Assembly (NCBI RefSeq): GCF_000225525.1
Contig: NZ_AGBF01000051.1
Location: forward strand, 1-39,591
Direction: 5' to 3'
From: Streptomyces zinciresistens K42
GTDB taxonomy: Bacteria; Actinomycetota; Actinomycetes; Streptomycetales; Streptomycetaceae
Length of the DNA stretch: 39,591 bases
Every line of letters begins with the position of its first letter. The first letter of the stretch is position 1. The notes under the pieces are model-generated. The model was not told the DNA's origin and did no database searches. It saw nothing but the letters and a program-made list of their open reading frames with translations. The position numbers and the translations under genes are program-made. Below, piece after piece: positions 27,565 through 35,127 of the stretch.

Positions 27565-27849
27565 CCAGCCGCACTGACAATCCGGACTTGAGCAGCTTCC
27601 AGCGCCTCCTCCCAACACAACCGGTCCGCCCCGGCCTTCGGACGGTGGGGCTCGGACAAACCGATCAGGATGCCCATCTCGCGCAGCCGGTCCACGAACA
27701 GGCCGTACGCGGGATGGGTGCCCCGGGCAGCGTCGGATACGGCAGGACGGCGGTGGGGACTCTGCAGTCGGGTTCTGGGATGGCTGGCGACTGCCGCCCG
27801 TGCCTCGGCGACGGGCACCTCTCACCGCACCACTGCTACGGTCGCGTCC
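27565..27849 (-). other. gap with a possible gene remnant
   Basis: 285 bases without a whole gene. On the minus strand 27565-27725 reads H-P-A-Y-G-L-F-V-D-R-L-R-E-M-G-I-L-I and then W-E-E-A-L-E-A-A-Q-V-R-I-V, which looks like real protein but has no clear start or end. I do not recognise it. The last 15 bases contain the promoter of the next gene. Confidence 0.35.
27837..27842 (+). promoter_or_regulatory. -10 element of a leaderless promoter
   Basis: TACGGT lies seven bases before the ATG at 27850, with no Shine-Dalgarno sequence between them. Confidence 0.4.
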
Positions 27850-28707
27850 ATGACGCTCTCGGTCTCCACGGGTCAGGCTGTCGACCTACGCGTGCAACCG
27901 GTTGACGAGGTTCTTGATCGCGTCCAGCGGTCTCTCCAGGTGGGGCTGCTCCCGGACACGATGGTGCGCAAGCGCCGATCCGTGGGGGCCAGAACAGACC
28001 GCGACACCTGGGTTCGGATCGAGCGGCGCCTGCTCGACAAGATCTCCGACCAGGGGTGGAACGGGACTGAGAGTGCCGCTCGTCTGAAGGGCATTGCCCA
28101 GCCCGAATGGCACGGATGTGTGGTCTGGGCGGCCCCGGACGGGCCGGTGATGTGGCGAGCCGACGAAACCGAGCTTCTGCCAGGGGCTCCTGTCGGAAAC
28201 GCCATCCTGAGTGAAGCCCCGGAGCTGCCGGACGACTGGTGGGGTGCACTGAACACGTCGTTGGACGCGCTGGCGGCCCAGAGCACGAGGCGGGTCGCCA
28301 CGCCGGACACCGAGACCGTCACCCAGGCCCTCGTCACCGAGTCTGTCCGTGGTGTTTTCTCCGGCGATTTCGATACGACCATCGAGCAGTGGGTGCCGGC
28401 CCACGCGGACTTGAACTGGGCCAACATGACGGCTCCGGCGTTCAGTCTCTTCGACTGGGAGGACTGGGGTAACGCGCCGCTGGGGCTGGACTCGGCCTCG
28501 CTGTGGGCGAGTTCCCTTGCTGTCCCGGCTCTGGCCGATCGCGTATGGCACGAACGCCGGTCGGACTTCGAGAGCCGGGACGGCAAGGTGATGACACTGT
28601 TCGCCTGCTCGAAGATCCTCGGGCCGTACGCGCACCCGGAAGACCCTCGGCTGGAACCCGCCCGGCGCATCGCCGAGCAGGTCATCAAGGAGCTTCAGGC
28701 CGGCTGA
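27850..28707 (+). CDS. APH-fold phosphotransferase-like protein
   Basis: A 285-residue protein of the aminoglycoside-phosphotransferase fold. The catalytic loop H-A-D-L-N-W-A-N-M and the metal motif F-D-W-E-D-W-G lie 12 residues apart, in the usual order. H-A-D replaces the commoner H-G-D. The N-terminal nucleotide-binding lobe is short and divergent (R-K-R-R-S-V-G-A-R-T-D-R-D-T-W-V). Such kinases modify drugs, sugars or, in some RiPP pathways, Ser/Thr of a peptide. It converges with the aldo/keto reductase gene, overlapping it by 13 bases. The context of JmjC, AKR and a small peptide suggests a role in that cluster, which is inference. Start ATG 27850 follows a TACGGT box. Confidence 0.72.
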   Translation: MTLSVSTGQAVDLRVQPVDEVLDRVQRSLQVGLLPDTMVRKRRSVGARTDRDTWVRIERRLLDKISDQGWNGTESAARLKGIAQPEWHGCVVWAAPDGPVMWRADETELLPGAPVGNAILSEAPELPDDWWGALNTSLDALAAQSTRRVATPDTETVTQALVTESVRGVFSGDFDTTIEQWVPAHADLNWANMTAPAFSLFDWEDWGNAPLGLDSASLWASSLAVPALADRVWHERRSDFESRDGKVMTLFACSKILGPYAHPEDPRLEPARRIAEQVIKELQAG

Positions 28708-29552
28708 TCGTGTGAACGGTCTCGCAGGAGACTCCGGTACTCCTGGACTGTTCGTTCCTCGACCTCGCAGACAAGGGCGCCGGCGAGTTCGCCCAGATGG
28801 GCGGGCTCATCAGTGCCCACAGCCACAGTGCCGACCCTCGGCAGGTGATAGGCGGCCATGAACGCCGCCTGCACACGCGAGAGTTGGCGGCTGTCACCGA
28901 GGAAGACACGGGGGTCGATCCTGGCCCACACCGGGTCGCTGGTGCTGCCGCCGAAGGGGCTCATGCCCCATGCCTCGCTGGGGTCCAGGTCCCACGCCTT
29001 GATGAGGGCGTCCGCGGCATCCAGCGTTCTGACTCCGACGAGTAGGCCGGCGCGGACCATGAAGGTCGCTGGCCTCGGTACGGCCGGGCCGATCAGTCCT
29101 ACCAGGGGTGATGGATCCCAGGACGCGATGCCCCAGGCGGCACACAGGCCCTTGCTCGTGGCGTCACCGAGGGCAGCGCACGCTTCCGCCAGCACCTCCT
29201 GGCCATGCGGGCCAGCCTCGCGGAGCGAGTGTTCCGGGTTGTGCAGGAACACCAGATCCGGCTCCTGCCCCAGGTCACCGGCCGCCAGTTCCACGGCCGC
29301 GTGCAGCCGTACAGGGTCCAGGGAGTGCTCCGCCCCGCCCGGTCCCGGAAAGTGGCCCACCTTCGTGGAGACAGTGAACTTCGGCAGCAGGTCGCCAGCC
29401 GTCTGCGCGAGGACCTGATGAGAACGGAAGCCGAGGTAGTTGGTGCTGGTGTCGAGTGCCGTGACGCCGAGGTCGAGCGCCCGGGTCAGGAGTCGGCGTT
29501 CGTGACGAGACCGGTGTAGCCCGAGAACAACTCGGGGGTCAGCACCGCGCAC
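28695..29552 (-). CDS. aldo/keto reductase
   Basis: A 285-residue AKR of the TIM-barrel fold. It has V-V-L-G-L-H-R-S-R-H-E-R-R-L-L near the start, A-L-D-L-G-V-T-A-L-D-T-S-T-N-Y with the catalytic Asp and Tyr, K-V-G-H-F with the active-site Lys region, and L-V-F-L-H-N-P-E-H for the catalytic His. The NADPH-binding C-terminus reads G-T-V-A-V-G-T-D-E-P. GTG 29552 is chosen since AAGGAGG lies just upstream and homologues start at this distance from L-G-L-H-R-S-R-H. This makes a 67-base overlap with the JmjC gene, so translation is coupled. The substrate is unknown. Confidence 0.85.
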   Translation of the reverse strand: MRGADPRVVLGLHRSRHERRLLTRALDLGVTALDTSTNYLGFRSHQVLAQTAGDLLPKFTVSTKVGHFPGPGGAEHSLDPVRLHAAVELAAGDLGQEPDLVFLHNPEHSLREAGPHGQEVLAEACAALGDATSKGLCAAWGIASWDPSPLVGLIGPAVPRPATFMVRAGLLVGVRTLDAADALIKAWDLDPSEAWGMSPFGGSTSDPVWARIDPRVFLGDSRQLSRVQAAFMAAYHLPRVGTVAVGTDEPAHLGELAGALVCEVEERTVQEYRSLLRDRSHDQPA

Positions 29553-30682
29553 AGCTCCTCCTTCACCAGGATCTCGGCGGCCTCGGTCACTTCGGCTCCG
29601 ACGACGGCCGTGGCCCGCTCCAACTCGACCGGCCTGCCGCTCAGCAGCAGACGCAGAGCTGGCAGAACCTTGGCCGCGAGGGTGAGCCTCTTCCCCGAGG
29701 CCACGATGTCGACGGTCTCTCCGCGCTCCTCGATCTGGGGCGGGAAATGGGCGGTGCACACCACGGCGTCGAGCGGCCCGAGTATGTCGAGGAACGGCAC
29801 GTGCCGGGGCAGGGCCGTCGCCTGCTCGTACGCGTCCAGGAAGTCGGTCGGCGGGCGCTCGCTGACCAGCTGGGCGGCGGCCTCGGTCAGGGCGTCGGTG
29901 CCGGTTCCGTGCCGGCGGTCGAGGTCGTGGCGGAAGATCTCGTGTTCGCGGCACCAGTCGGCCAGCCATGCGAGCCAGCTCGCCCCGGTGCGCTTGGTGA
30001 TGCCGAACGTGACGTGAAGGCTCTTGCCGGAGCCGCTGCCGGTCCGTGTCGCCTGGTGCCAGTGGCCCCGGGGGATGTGCATGACGTCGCCGGTCCGCAT
30101 CAGGCCGGACCAGATGATCTCGTCGCTCGGTGTGCTGTTGGGGTCGGCGTCCCGGTACATGGGGACCGCGCGGGAGGTCGCGCGGACCTCCCACTCCTTC
30201 TCACCCGCGAGCTGGACGATGACGACATCGTGGTCGTCCCAGTGCAGGGGGAAGCCGGAGGCGTCGTTCGTGGTCAGGTACGCGTTGACCTGGACTCGCT
30301 CGCGGGACCACCACTGCAGGGCCCGGCAGGCGACCTCCATCGTCGGATCGAAGACGTTGGCCTGATCCATGATCACCGTCGCTCCTTCGCCCAGGAGCCT
30401 GCCCAGGCTGCGCATGTTGACCATGGAGATGCTCTGGCCGCGGGGGCTGACGCTGTCGGTGTAGTAGATGGCCGGGTGGACCTCCTCGCCCTTCTGGAAG
30501 CACCGGAACTGCGGGCGGTTCAGGCTCCTGCGCATCGCGATGTCGAGCAGGCGGTTCGGGGTCATGATGCGGGAGACGAGGGTGGGGTCGTCCATGCTCC
30601 CGCGGACGAAGCCCTTGCCCAGCTGTTCGGCCCCGCTCCAGCCGAGTGCTGCCTCGATAGCGCTGATCAACCGGTGTTCCAT
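29486..30682 (-). CDS. JmjC/cupin-type Fe(II), 2-oxoglutarate-dependent oxygenase
   Basis: A 398-residue protein. The JmjC (cupin-like) core has the iron ligands H147 and D149 (P-L-H-W-D-D-H-D) and H209 (H-I-P-R-G-H-W-H-Q-A), the usual H-x-D...H triad. Bacterial members such as the ribosomal oxygenase YcfD hydroxylate residues of proteins or peptides. About 170 residues follow the core and end in a winged-helix-like part (P-V-E-L-E-R-A-T, E-I-L-V-K-E-E-L), also a feature of such oxygenases. ATG 30682 has GGAGGA upstream. It lies 85 bases downstream of a 55-residue peptide gene and overlaps the AKR gene. Peptide hydroxylation is the likely activity; the exact residue is unknown. Confidence 0.82.
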   Translation of the reverse strand: MEHRLISAIEAALGWSGAEQLGKGFVRGSMDDPTLVSRIMTPNRLLDIAMRRSLNRPQFRCFQKGEEVHPAIYYTDSVSPRGQSISMVNMRSLGRLLGEGATVIMDQANVFDPTMEVACRALQWWSRERVQVNAYLTTNDASGFPLHWDDHDVVIVQLAGEKEWEVRATSRAVPMYRDADPNSTPSDEIIWSGLMRTGDVMHIPRGHWHQATRTGSGSGKSLHVTFGITKRTGASWLAWLADWCREHEIFRHDLDRRHGTGTDALTEAAAQLVSERPPTDFLDAYEQATALPRHVPFLDILGPLDAVVCTAHFPPQIEERGETVDIVASGKRLTLAAKVLPALRLLLSGRPVELERATAVVGAEVTEAAEILVKEELCAVLTPELFSGYTGLVTNADS

Positions 30683-30767
30683 CGTGTGTCCTCCATGGGT
30701 TCGGCCACTGATGCGGACACAGCGGGGGCTGGCGCGGCCGACCGCGCCGGCCCCCACCGCTTGGCGC

Positions 30768-30935
30768 CTACTCGCCGTCGTGCAGGTTGCCGTCGCCACC
30801 CGGCCACGGCGCGTCGCCAGAACTGCCCTGGTTGTCCGACCGGAGGCTGTCGTAGCGGTCATGGACGGCGGTCAGCTCTGTCACCGCCACCAGGAGGCCG
30901 CTCCGGGCCGGAGGCGGTGTCGTGGGCTCTGTCAC
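30768..30935 (-). CDS. small peptide, candidate precursor of a modified peptide
   Basis: A 55-residue peptide. The first half (M-T-E-P-T-T-P-P-P, then L-L-V-A-V-T-E-L-T-A-V-H) would serve as a leader with a helical recognition stretch. The second half is polar with S-D-N-Q-G-S-S-G-D-A-P-W-P-G-G-D-G-N and ends L-H-D-G-E. GTG 30935 has GGAAGGAG at six bases, the strongest ribosome binding site in this region, which argues for a real gene. The Asp, Asn, Trp, Pro and Ser residues are all possible targets for hydroxylation by the JmjC protein. No Cys is present, so it is not a lanthipeptide. It is not recognised as a member of any family. Confidence 0.7.
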   Translation of the reverse strand: MTEPTTPPPARSGLLVAVTELTAVHDRYDSLRSDNQGSSGDAPWPGGDGNLHDGE

Positions 30936-31080
30936 CTCGTGCTCCTTCCTTTTCGGTTCTCCCGCTGGGAATCCGACGGGAGGTCGATGGCCGCCCCACG
31001 GCCGTGGGAGGAGGGGTTGCCGTGGGGCGGCGGTCATTGGGCGCGCGATGAGCTGCAGTCCAGCGCCAGGGCAGGGCGGG

Positions 31081-31398
31081 TCAGCGGTGAATCGGCACTC
31101 CGCCGACGTCCTCGCGCATATTGATCTCCAGAACGCGCTGGTCCAGCTCATACAGACAGGCACGGCAGGCGTAGAGGGCCGCGTGCATGCCGCTCGACCG
31201 GACGGGCCCGATCCACGTCACCTCGACGTCGTCACGTCCGCACCACAGCCAGCACTCGCCGCGCGCCTGCCACTCGTGGCGGTCCCATAGCGCGTAATCA
31301 GTGGGCTCCCTGGTGACGGGGTCGATGTCTCGGCGGGTGGGCCGGAAGACCACGTCGGGATCGGGAAGCGGATTCGCTCGTAAGGTGTGCCGCCCCAT
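31081..31398 (-). CDS. small Cys-containing hypothetical protein
   Basis: A 105-residue protein. It contains C-W-L-W-C and C-R-A-C, four cysteines that could hold a zinc ion, and ends G-G-V-P-I-H-R. Proteins like this often sit beside HATPase genes in Streptomyces, but I know of no function. ATG 31398 shares one base with the HATPase stop codon (TGATG), so the two are translated together. Confidence 0.7.
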   Translation of the reverse strand: MGRHTLRANPLPDPDVVFRPTRRDIDPVTREPTDYALWDRHEWQARGECWLWCGRDDVEVTWIGPVRSSGMHAALYACRACLYELDQRVLEINMREDVGGVPIHR

Positions 31399-31889
31399 CA
31401 CGCGACCACCAGAGTGAGCGACTCAGGCTCGGCTACCACGCCGTGCTTCGGCCGTAGCGCGAATAATCTGCGCAGAACAGCGGCTCGGATGGCGGGCGCC
31501 GCCTTGGGAAGCGCGATCTCCGCCCATACGCGCTTTCCCTGGCCGACTGGCTCCCAGGCACACCGAGAAGCGAGAAACTCGACCAGTGCCAGGCCGCGCC
31601 CGCTCTCGTCGTCGGCCTGGGCGCAACTCGTCTGTGGGGCGCCGGGATTGGCATCGAGGACGTCGATCACCAGACGGCCGGGTCGGTGGTACAGCGTGAC
31701 GGTGACGGGCCCTTCCCCATGGACCACGGCGTTGCTGACGAGCTCGGAGGCGACGAGACGGATGGCGTCAGCCGTCTCGTCGTCCAACGGCACACCCCAC
31801 GCACGCACCTTGTCGACGACCGTGCGCCGGGCGAGGGAGACTTCCCTTTCCTCACCCGCGAGGACGAACCGATGGACGAGCGTGGGCAT
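31398..31889 (-). CDS. HATPase (anti-sigma-like) ATP-binding protein
   Basis: A 163-residue GHKL-type ATPase. It has the N box I-R-L-V-A-S-E-L-V-S-N-A-V-V-H-G with the magnesium-binding Asn intact, unlike the copy at 19271. The G boxes read V-I-D-V-L-D-A-N-P and S-G-R-G-L-A-L-V-E-F-L-A. ATG 31889 has CGGAGG nine bases upstream. It is divergent from the XRE/TPR regulator (32143) across a 253-base gap, and it heads the minus-strand run of 105-residue protein, peptide, JmjC and AKR. A regulatory role in this run is likely. Confidence 0.8.
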   Translation of the reverse strand: MPTLVHRFVLAGEEREVSLARRTVVDKVRAWGVPLDDETADAIRLVASELVSNAVVHGEGPVTVTLYHRPGRLVIDVLDANPGAPQTSCAQADDESGRGLALVEFLASRCAWEPVGQGKRVWAEIALPKAAPAIRAAVLRRLFALRPKHGVVAEPESLTLVVA

Positions 31890-32142
31890 GGCGGACGCCT
31901 CCGAGGAGTTGGAGAGCGGCTCCGTCCCCGACGGGGAAACAGGGGCGGAGCCGCCGATCTGAGAACCGTTCCGGGAGCGGTCGCGATGCGCGGGCTCCGT
32001 GGACGGCTGATGTTCAGTCAACGGCCCCAGCCAGCAAGGCGGAACGTTTCTAGGGGGTTCCTCCTGGGGACGCCCTCCCCGTACGCGGCCACGCGCAGTA
32101 GCCTCCCCACTACGCCGCGAGGGGGATGACGGGAGCGATGAC

Positions 32143-33486
32143 ATGCCTGGTGAGCCGTTGGCGGTCCACCCCCTGAGCTTCCTCCGCCAGACGCGCGGAT
32201 GGGGCAAGGCCGAGTTCGCCCGACTCATGCAGGCGCACGGGCGGTCGCTCGGAATCCCGCTCGCCACCAACCGGACCACCGTATGGAAGTGGGAGCAGGG
32301 CCAGGAGCCGGATGCGGACGCTCAATGCGTACTCGCCGACTTGCTGCGTGTCCCGTACGAGCAGGCGCGGAGGGAAGGTTGGCCCCGGTGGCTGCCGGTC
32401 TGGGAGGTCACGGGACTCACCGCCCCGTGGACCGAGGCCGGTACCGTTGAGGCGTTGTCCGAACTCGTGGGGAGTGGCCGCATGGATCGCCGGGGCTTTC
32501 TCACCATCACCGGCGTTGCCCTGACGGGTCTCGCGGCAAGTTGGGTGGACGCGCCGTCCGCTTTCGCCTCGGCCCTAGGCGGAGATCAGGTCACGGACAC
32601 GATGGTCTCGACGATCGAGCAGCGCATCAGCACGCTCCGCACCCTCGACGACCAACTCGGCGGCGCCACACTCCTGGAGCAGGCGCGCGGCGATCTCGCC
32701 CTTGTCACCGGCCTCCTGAGCACGGGCAGGTACACGGAGAACATCCGACTCCGCCTCTACGCCCTGGCAGCCCGGGTATCGCACCTGACCGGCTGGATGG
32801 CCTACGACGCGGGACTGCGGTCCGCCGGCCAGCGCTACTACGTCGGCGCCCTGCGCAGCGCCCGTACCGCCGGAGACGACGCGTTCGGCGCCTTCATCCT
32901 CGCGGAGATGGGCGTCCACGTCTCCGAGGCCGGACGGACCGCCGAGCGCGTCGACCTCATCTCGACCGCCATCGACAACGCCCCTCGCACGCTGTCGCCG
33001 TACACCCACTCCTTCCTCTACCTGCACAAGGCCGAGGCGCTGTCCCGCGACGGCGAACATGCGAAGGCCGGAACAGCGCTCAACCGCGCCGTGTCCCACT
33101 GGGAGCGCCACACGACGGAGGAAAACCCGGACTGGCTCAACTGGTTCGGCGAGGCCCAGTTGAAGTCGACCGAGGGCAAGGTCCTGCTGCGATCCGGACA
33201 AGTGGAGCGCGCCACAGGCTCCCTGGAGACCTCCGTGAACAGCGCGGCCCCTCGGGACAAGGCCGTACGCTCCAGCCGCCTGGCCGAAGCCCGGCTCGCT
33301 GGCGGCGACCTGGACGGGGCGCTCGACGCCGCGAACTACGGCACCGAACTCCTGGAGAGCAGTGTCAGTTCCGTACGGGCGTTGGACCGCCTGAAGGAGT
33401 TCTCCGCACACCTCGAACCGCGCAAGTCCGTCCCCGCTGTCCGTGAGTTCCGCGAGCGCCTCCAGGCCGTGCCGGTCGCGGCGTGA
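32143..33486 (+). CDS. XRE-type HTH regulator with TPR-like helical domain
   Basis: A 447-residue regulator. The N-terminal HTH (about 8-70) has F-L-R-Q-T-R-G-W-G-K-A-E-F-A-R-L-M and T-V-W-K-W-E-Q-G. Residues 113-135 read M-D-R-R-G-F-L-T-I-T-G-V-A-L-T-G-L-A-A-S, which looks like a twin-arginine signal although it lies inside a cytoplasmic protein. This odd insert is common in Streptomyces XRE/TPR regulators. About 160-440 is all-helical, TPR-like (A-L-A-A-R-V-S-H-L-T-G-W-M-A-Y-D, Y-Y-V-G-A-L-R-S-A). It is divergent from the HATPase gene. It is the likely switch of the peptide cluster. Confidence 0.8.
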   Translation: MPGEPLAVHPLSFLRQTRGWGKAEFARLMQAHGRSLGIPLATNRTTVWKWEQGQEPDADAQCVLADLLRVPYEQARREGWPRWLPVWEVTGLTAPWTEAGTVEALSELVGSGRMDRRGFLTITGVALTGLAASWVDAPSAFASALGGDQVTDTMVSTIEQRISTLRTLDDQLGGATLLEQARGDLALVTGLLSTGRYTENIRLRLYALAARVSHLTGWMAYDAGLRSAGQRYYVGALRSARTAGDDAFGAFILAEMGVHVSEAGRTAERVDLISTAIDNAPRTLSPYTHSFLYLHKAEALSRDGEHAKAGTALNRAVSHWERHTTEENPDWLNWFGEAQLKSTEGKVLLRSGQVERATGSLETSVNSAAPRDKAVRSSRLAEARLAGGDLDGALDAANYGTELLESSVSSVRALDRLKEFSAHLEPRKSVPAVREFRERLQAVPVAA

Positions 33487-33545
33487 CCGTCACCTCTCGG
33501 ATTGCGAGGCCGAGCCCGCCCCGCTAGAGCAGGCGGTCGCAATGC

Positions 33546-33551
33546 CAGGAT
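33546..33551 (+). promoter_or_regulatory. -10 element of a leaderless promoter
   Basis: CAGGAT lies seven bases before ATG 33559. The same box with the same spacing precedes the aminotransferase gene on the other strand (36317-36322). Confidence 0.4.
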
Positions 33552-33558
33552 GGACGGC

Positions 33559-34731
33559 ATGACGACGATCCACGGTGAGGTTGCGGCTGGGTTCGAACCC
33601 GTACATGGGGCGTTCGCGGCGAACTTCTCCCAGCACGGGGACATCGGCGCGGCGGTGTGCGTGTACCAGTACGGCCGACCGGTGGTGGACCTGTGGGGCG
33701 GCGTCGCCGACCCCGAGACCGGTCGTCCGTGGACGCGAGACACGCTGCAGCTCGTCTACTCGGCGACCAAGGGGGCGACCGCGACCGCGGCACACATGCT
33801 GGCCGAGCGCGGCGCGCTCGACCTGGACGCACCGGTGGCGAAGTACTGGCCGGAGTTCGCCGCGAACGGCAAGGCGGACATCCCAGTGCGCTGGCTGCTG
33901 TCCCACCAGGCGGGCTTGATTACACTCGACCAACCCGTCCCGCTGAACGAGGCGTTGGCCTGGCACCCGATGGCGGCCGCACTAGCCGCTCAGCGTCCCC
34001 AGTGGACTCCGGGCACGGCGCACGGCTACCACGGCCGTACCTGGGGCTGGCTGGTCGGCGAAGTGATCCGCCAGGTGTCCGGCCAGACACCGGGCCGCTT
34101 CTTCGCCGAGGAGATCGCCGCTCCCCTCGGGCTGGACTTCTTCATCGGACTGCCGGCGGATCAACGCGACCGCGTCAGCCGCATGGTGTACCAGCGACCG
34201 GCTGTCGACCTCACCACCGTGCCCGCCGAGTCGGTTCCCGAGGAACTCCGCGAGCAGGTTGCCGCGTGGCGGGATCCGAAGTCGTTCAGCAACAGGGCGT
34301 ACGCGGTCACCGACCCCGCCGCGATCGACTTCGACTCACCCGGGGTGCAGGCTGCGGAACTCCCGGCCTCCAACGGCATCGGCACCGCACACGGGCTGGC
34401 GCGCATGTACGCCGCGCTGATCGGCGAGGTGGACGGTACGCGTCTGGTTGCTCCGGAGACCCTGGAGTCAGCGACCAAGGAGCAGGCCAGAGGGAAGGAC
34501 CAGGTGATGCTGATCCCGAGCCGATTCAGCACCGGATACATGTTGCCTACCGAGACCAACCCGATGATTGGGGCAGGCTCTTTCGGCCACACGGGACGAG
34601 GCGGCTCGCTCGGCTTCGCCGACTTGGAGCACGGCGTTGCCTTCGGTTATGCGATGAACAATGTCATCGGGGGAGCTGGCGATATGCGTGCGGCTTCGTT
34701 GGTCGATGCAGTCCGCAGGTCGCTCGAGTAG
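33559..34731 (+). CDS. serine hydrolase, class C beta-lactamase/esterase family
   Basis: A 390-residue enzyme of the beta-lactamase-like fold. The nucleophile motif S-x-x-K is Y-S-A-T-K-G, the Tyr motif is Y-H-G-R-T-W-G and the third motif is G-H-T-G-R-G-G. The family contains EstB-type esterases and D-peptidases rather than true beta-lactamases. No signal peptide is seen, so it should be cytoplasmic. ATG 33559 fits homologues beginning M-T-T-I-x-G-E-V-A-A-G-F-E-P-V; ATG 33550 is an alternative. It closes the island on the right and is not clearly tied to the peptide cluster. Confidence 0.85.
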   Translation: MTTIHGEVAAGFEPVHGAFAANFSQHGDIGAAVCVYQYGRPVVDLWGGVADPETGRPWTRDTLQLVYSATKGATATAAHMLAERGALDLDAPVAKYWPEFAANGKADIPVRWLLSHQAGLITLDQPVPLNEALAWHPMAAALAAQRPQWTPGTAHGYHGRTWGWLVGEVIRQVSGQTPGRFFAEEIAAPLGLDFFIGLPADQRDRVSRMVYQRPAVDLTTVPAESVPEELREQVAAWRDPKSFSNRAYAVTDPAAIDFDSPGVQAAELPASNGIGTAHGLARMYAALIGEVDGTRLVAPETLESATKEQARGKDQVMLIPSRFSTGYMLPTETNPMIGAGSFGHTGRGGSLGFADLEHGVAFGYAMNNVIGGAGDMRAASLVDAVRRSLE

Positions 34732-35127
34732 GTGGCTGTCATCTGGCAGCGACCCCTTGGGGCGCCGCACCAAGGCGGCGAAATGCGCTGATGGTCACGT
34801 GTCCCGAAGTCGCTCCTTGGTCACTCGGTTGCCCTCAACATTGGGATTGGTCGCCACATCCGCGCCGAACAGGGCATAGAGGCGCTGAAACGCTTCGTGC
34901 GCGTCCCGTCCCGGAAAACCGTTCGCCACCACGACTGATTCTCGAGGTGTTGCCGGGGAAGCCCTGCTTCATGCCGCCCCCGGCGTCAGGACGCGTAGTT
35001 ACTGATCACCGAAGCGACGCATAACGATCCACAGCCCCGGCACTCGTGGGACGACGTAATCCGACTATGTTGCGCATGTAAAACTGGATGGGAGTCGGGA
35101 CCCGCTCACGCTGGTGGCGGCCTTGCC
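34732..35127. other. gap with a possible gene remnant on the minus strand
   Basis: 396 bases. On the minus strand 34795-34947 reads E-S-V-V-V-A-N-G-F-P-G-R-D-A-H-E-A-F, then L-F-G-A-D-V-A-T-N-P-N-V-E and ends R-L-R-D-T before a TGA. This looks like the end of a real protein but lacks an upstream part; I cannot name it. 34950-35127 is comparatively AT-rich and non-coding, and may mark the right edge of the accessory region. Confidence 0.4.

Noticed and set aside
32481..32550. Twin-arginine signal peptide within the XRE/TPR regulator
   Set aside because: It lies 110 residues into a DNA-binding protein, so it cannot act as an N-terminal export signal unless there is an internal start, for which no ribosome binding site is seen.
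33559..34731. True class C beta-lactamase (resistance gene)
   Set aside because: No signal peptide and the motifs fit the esterase/peptidase branch of the family.
18923..35127. Integrative element with att sites
   Set aside because: No integrase, excisionase or tRNA, and I could not find matching direct repeats at the edges by eye. Only the replication-type HTH protein hints at plasmid origin.
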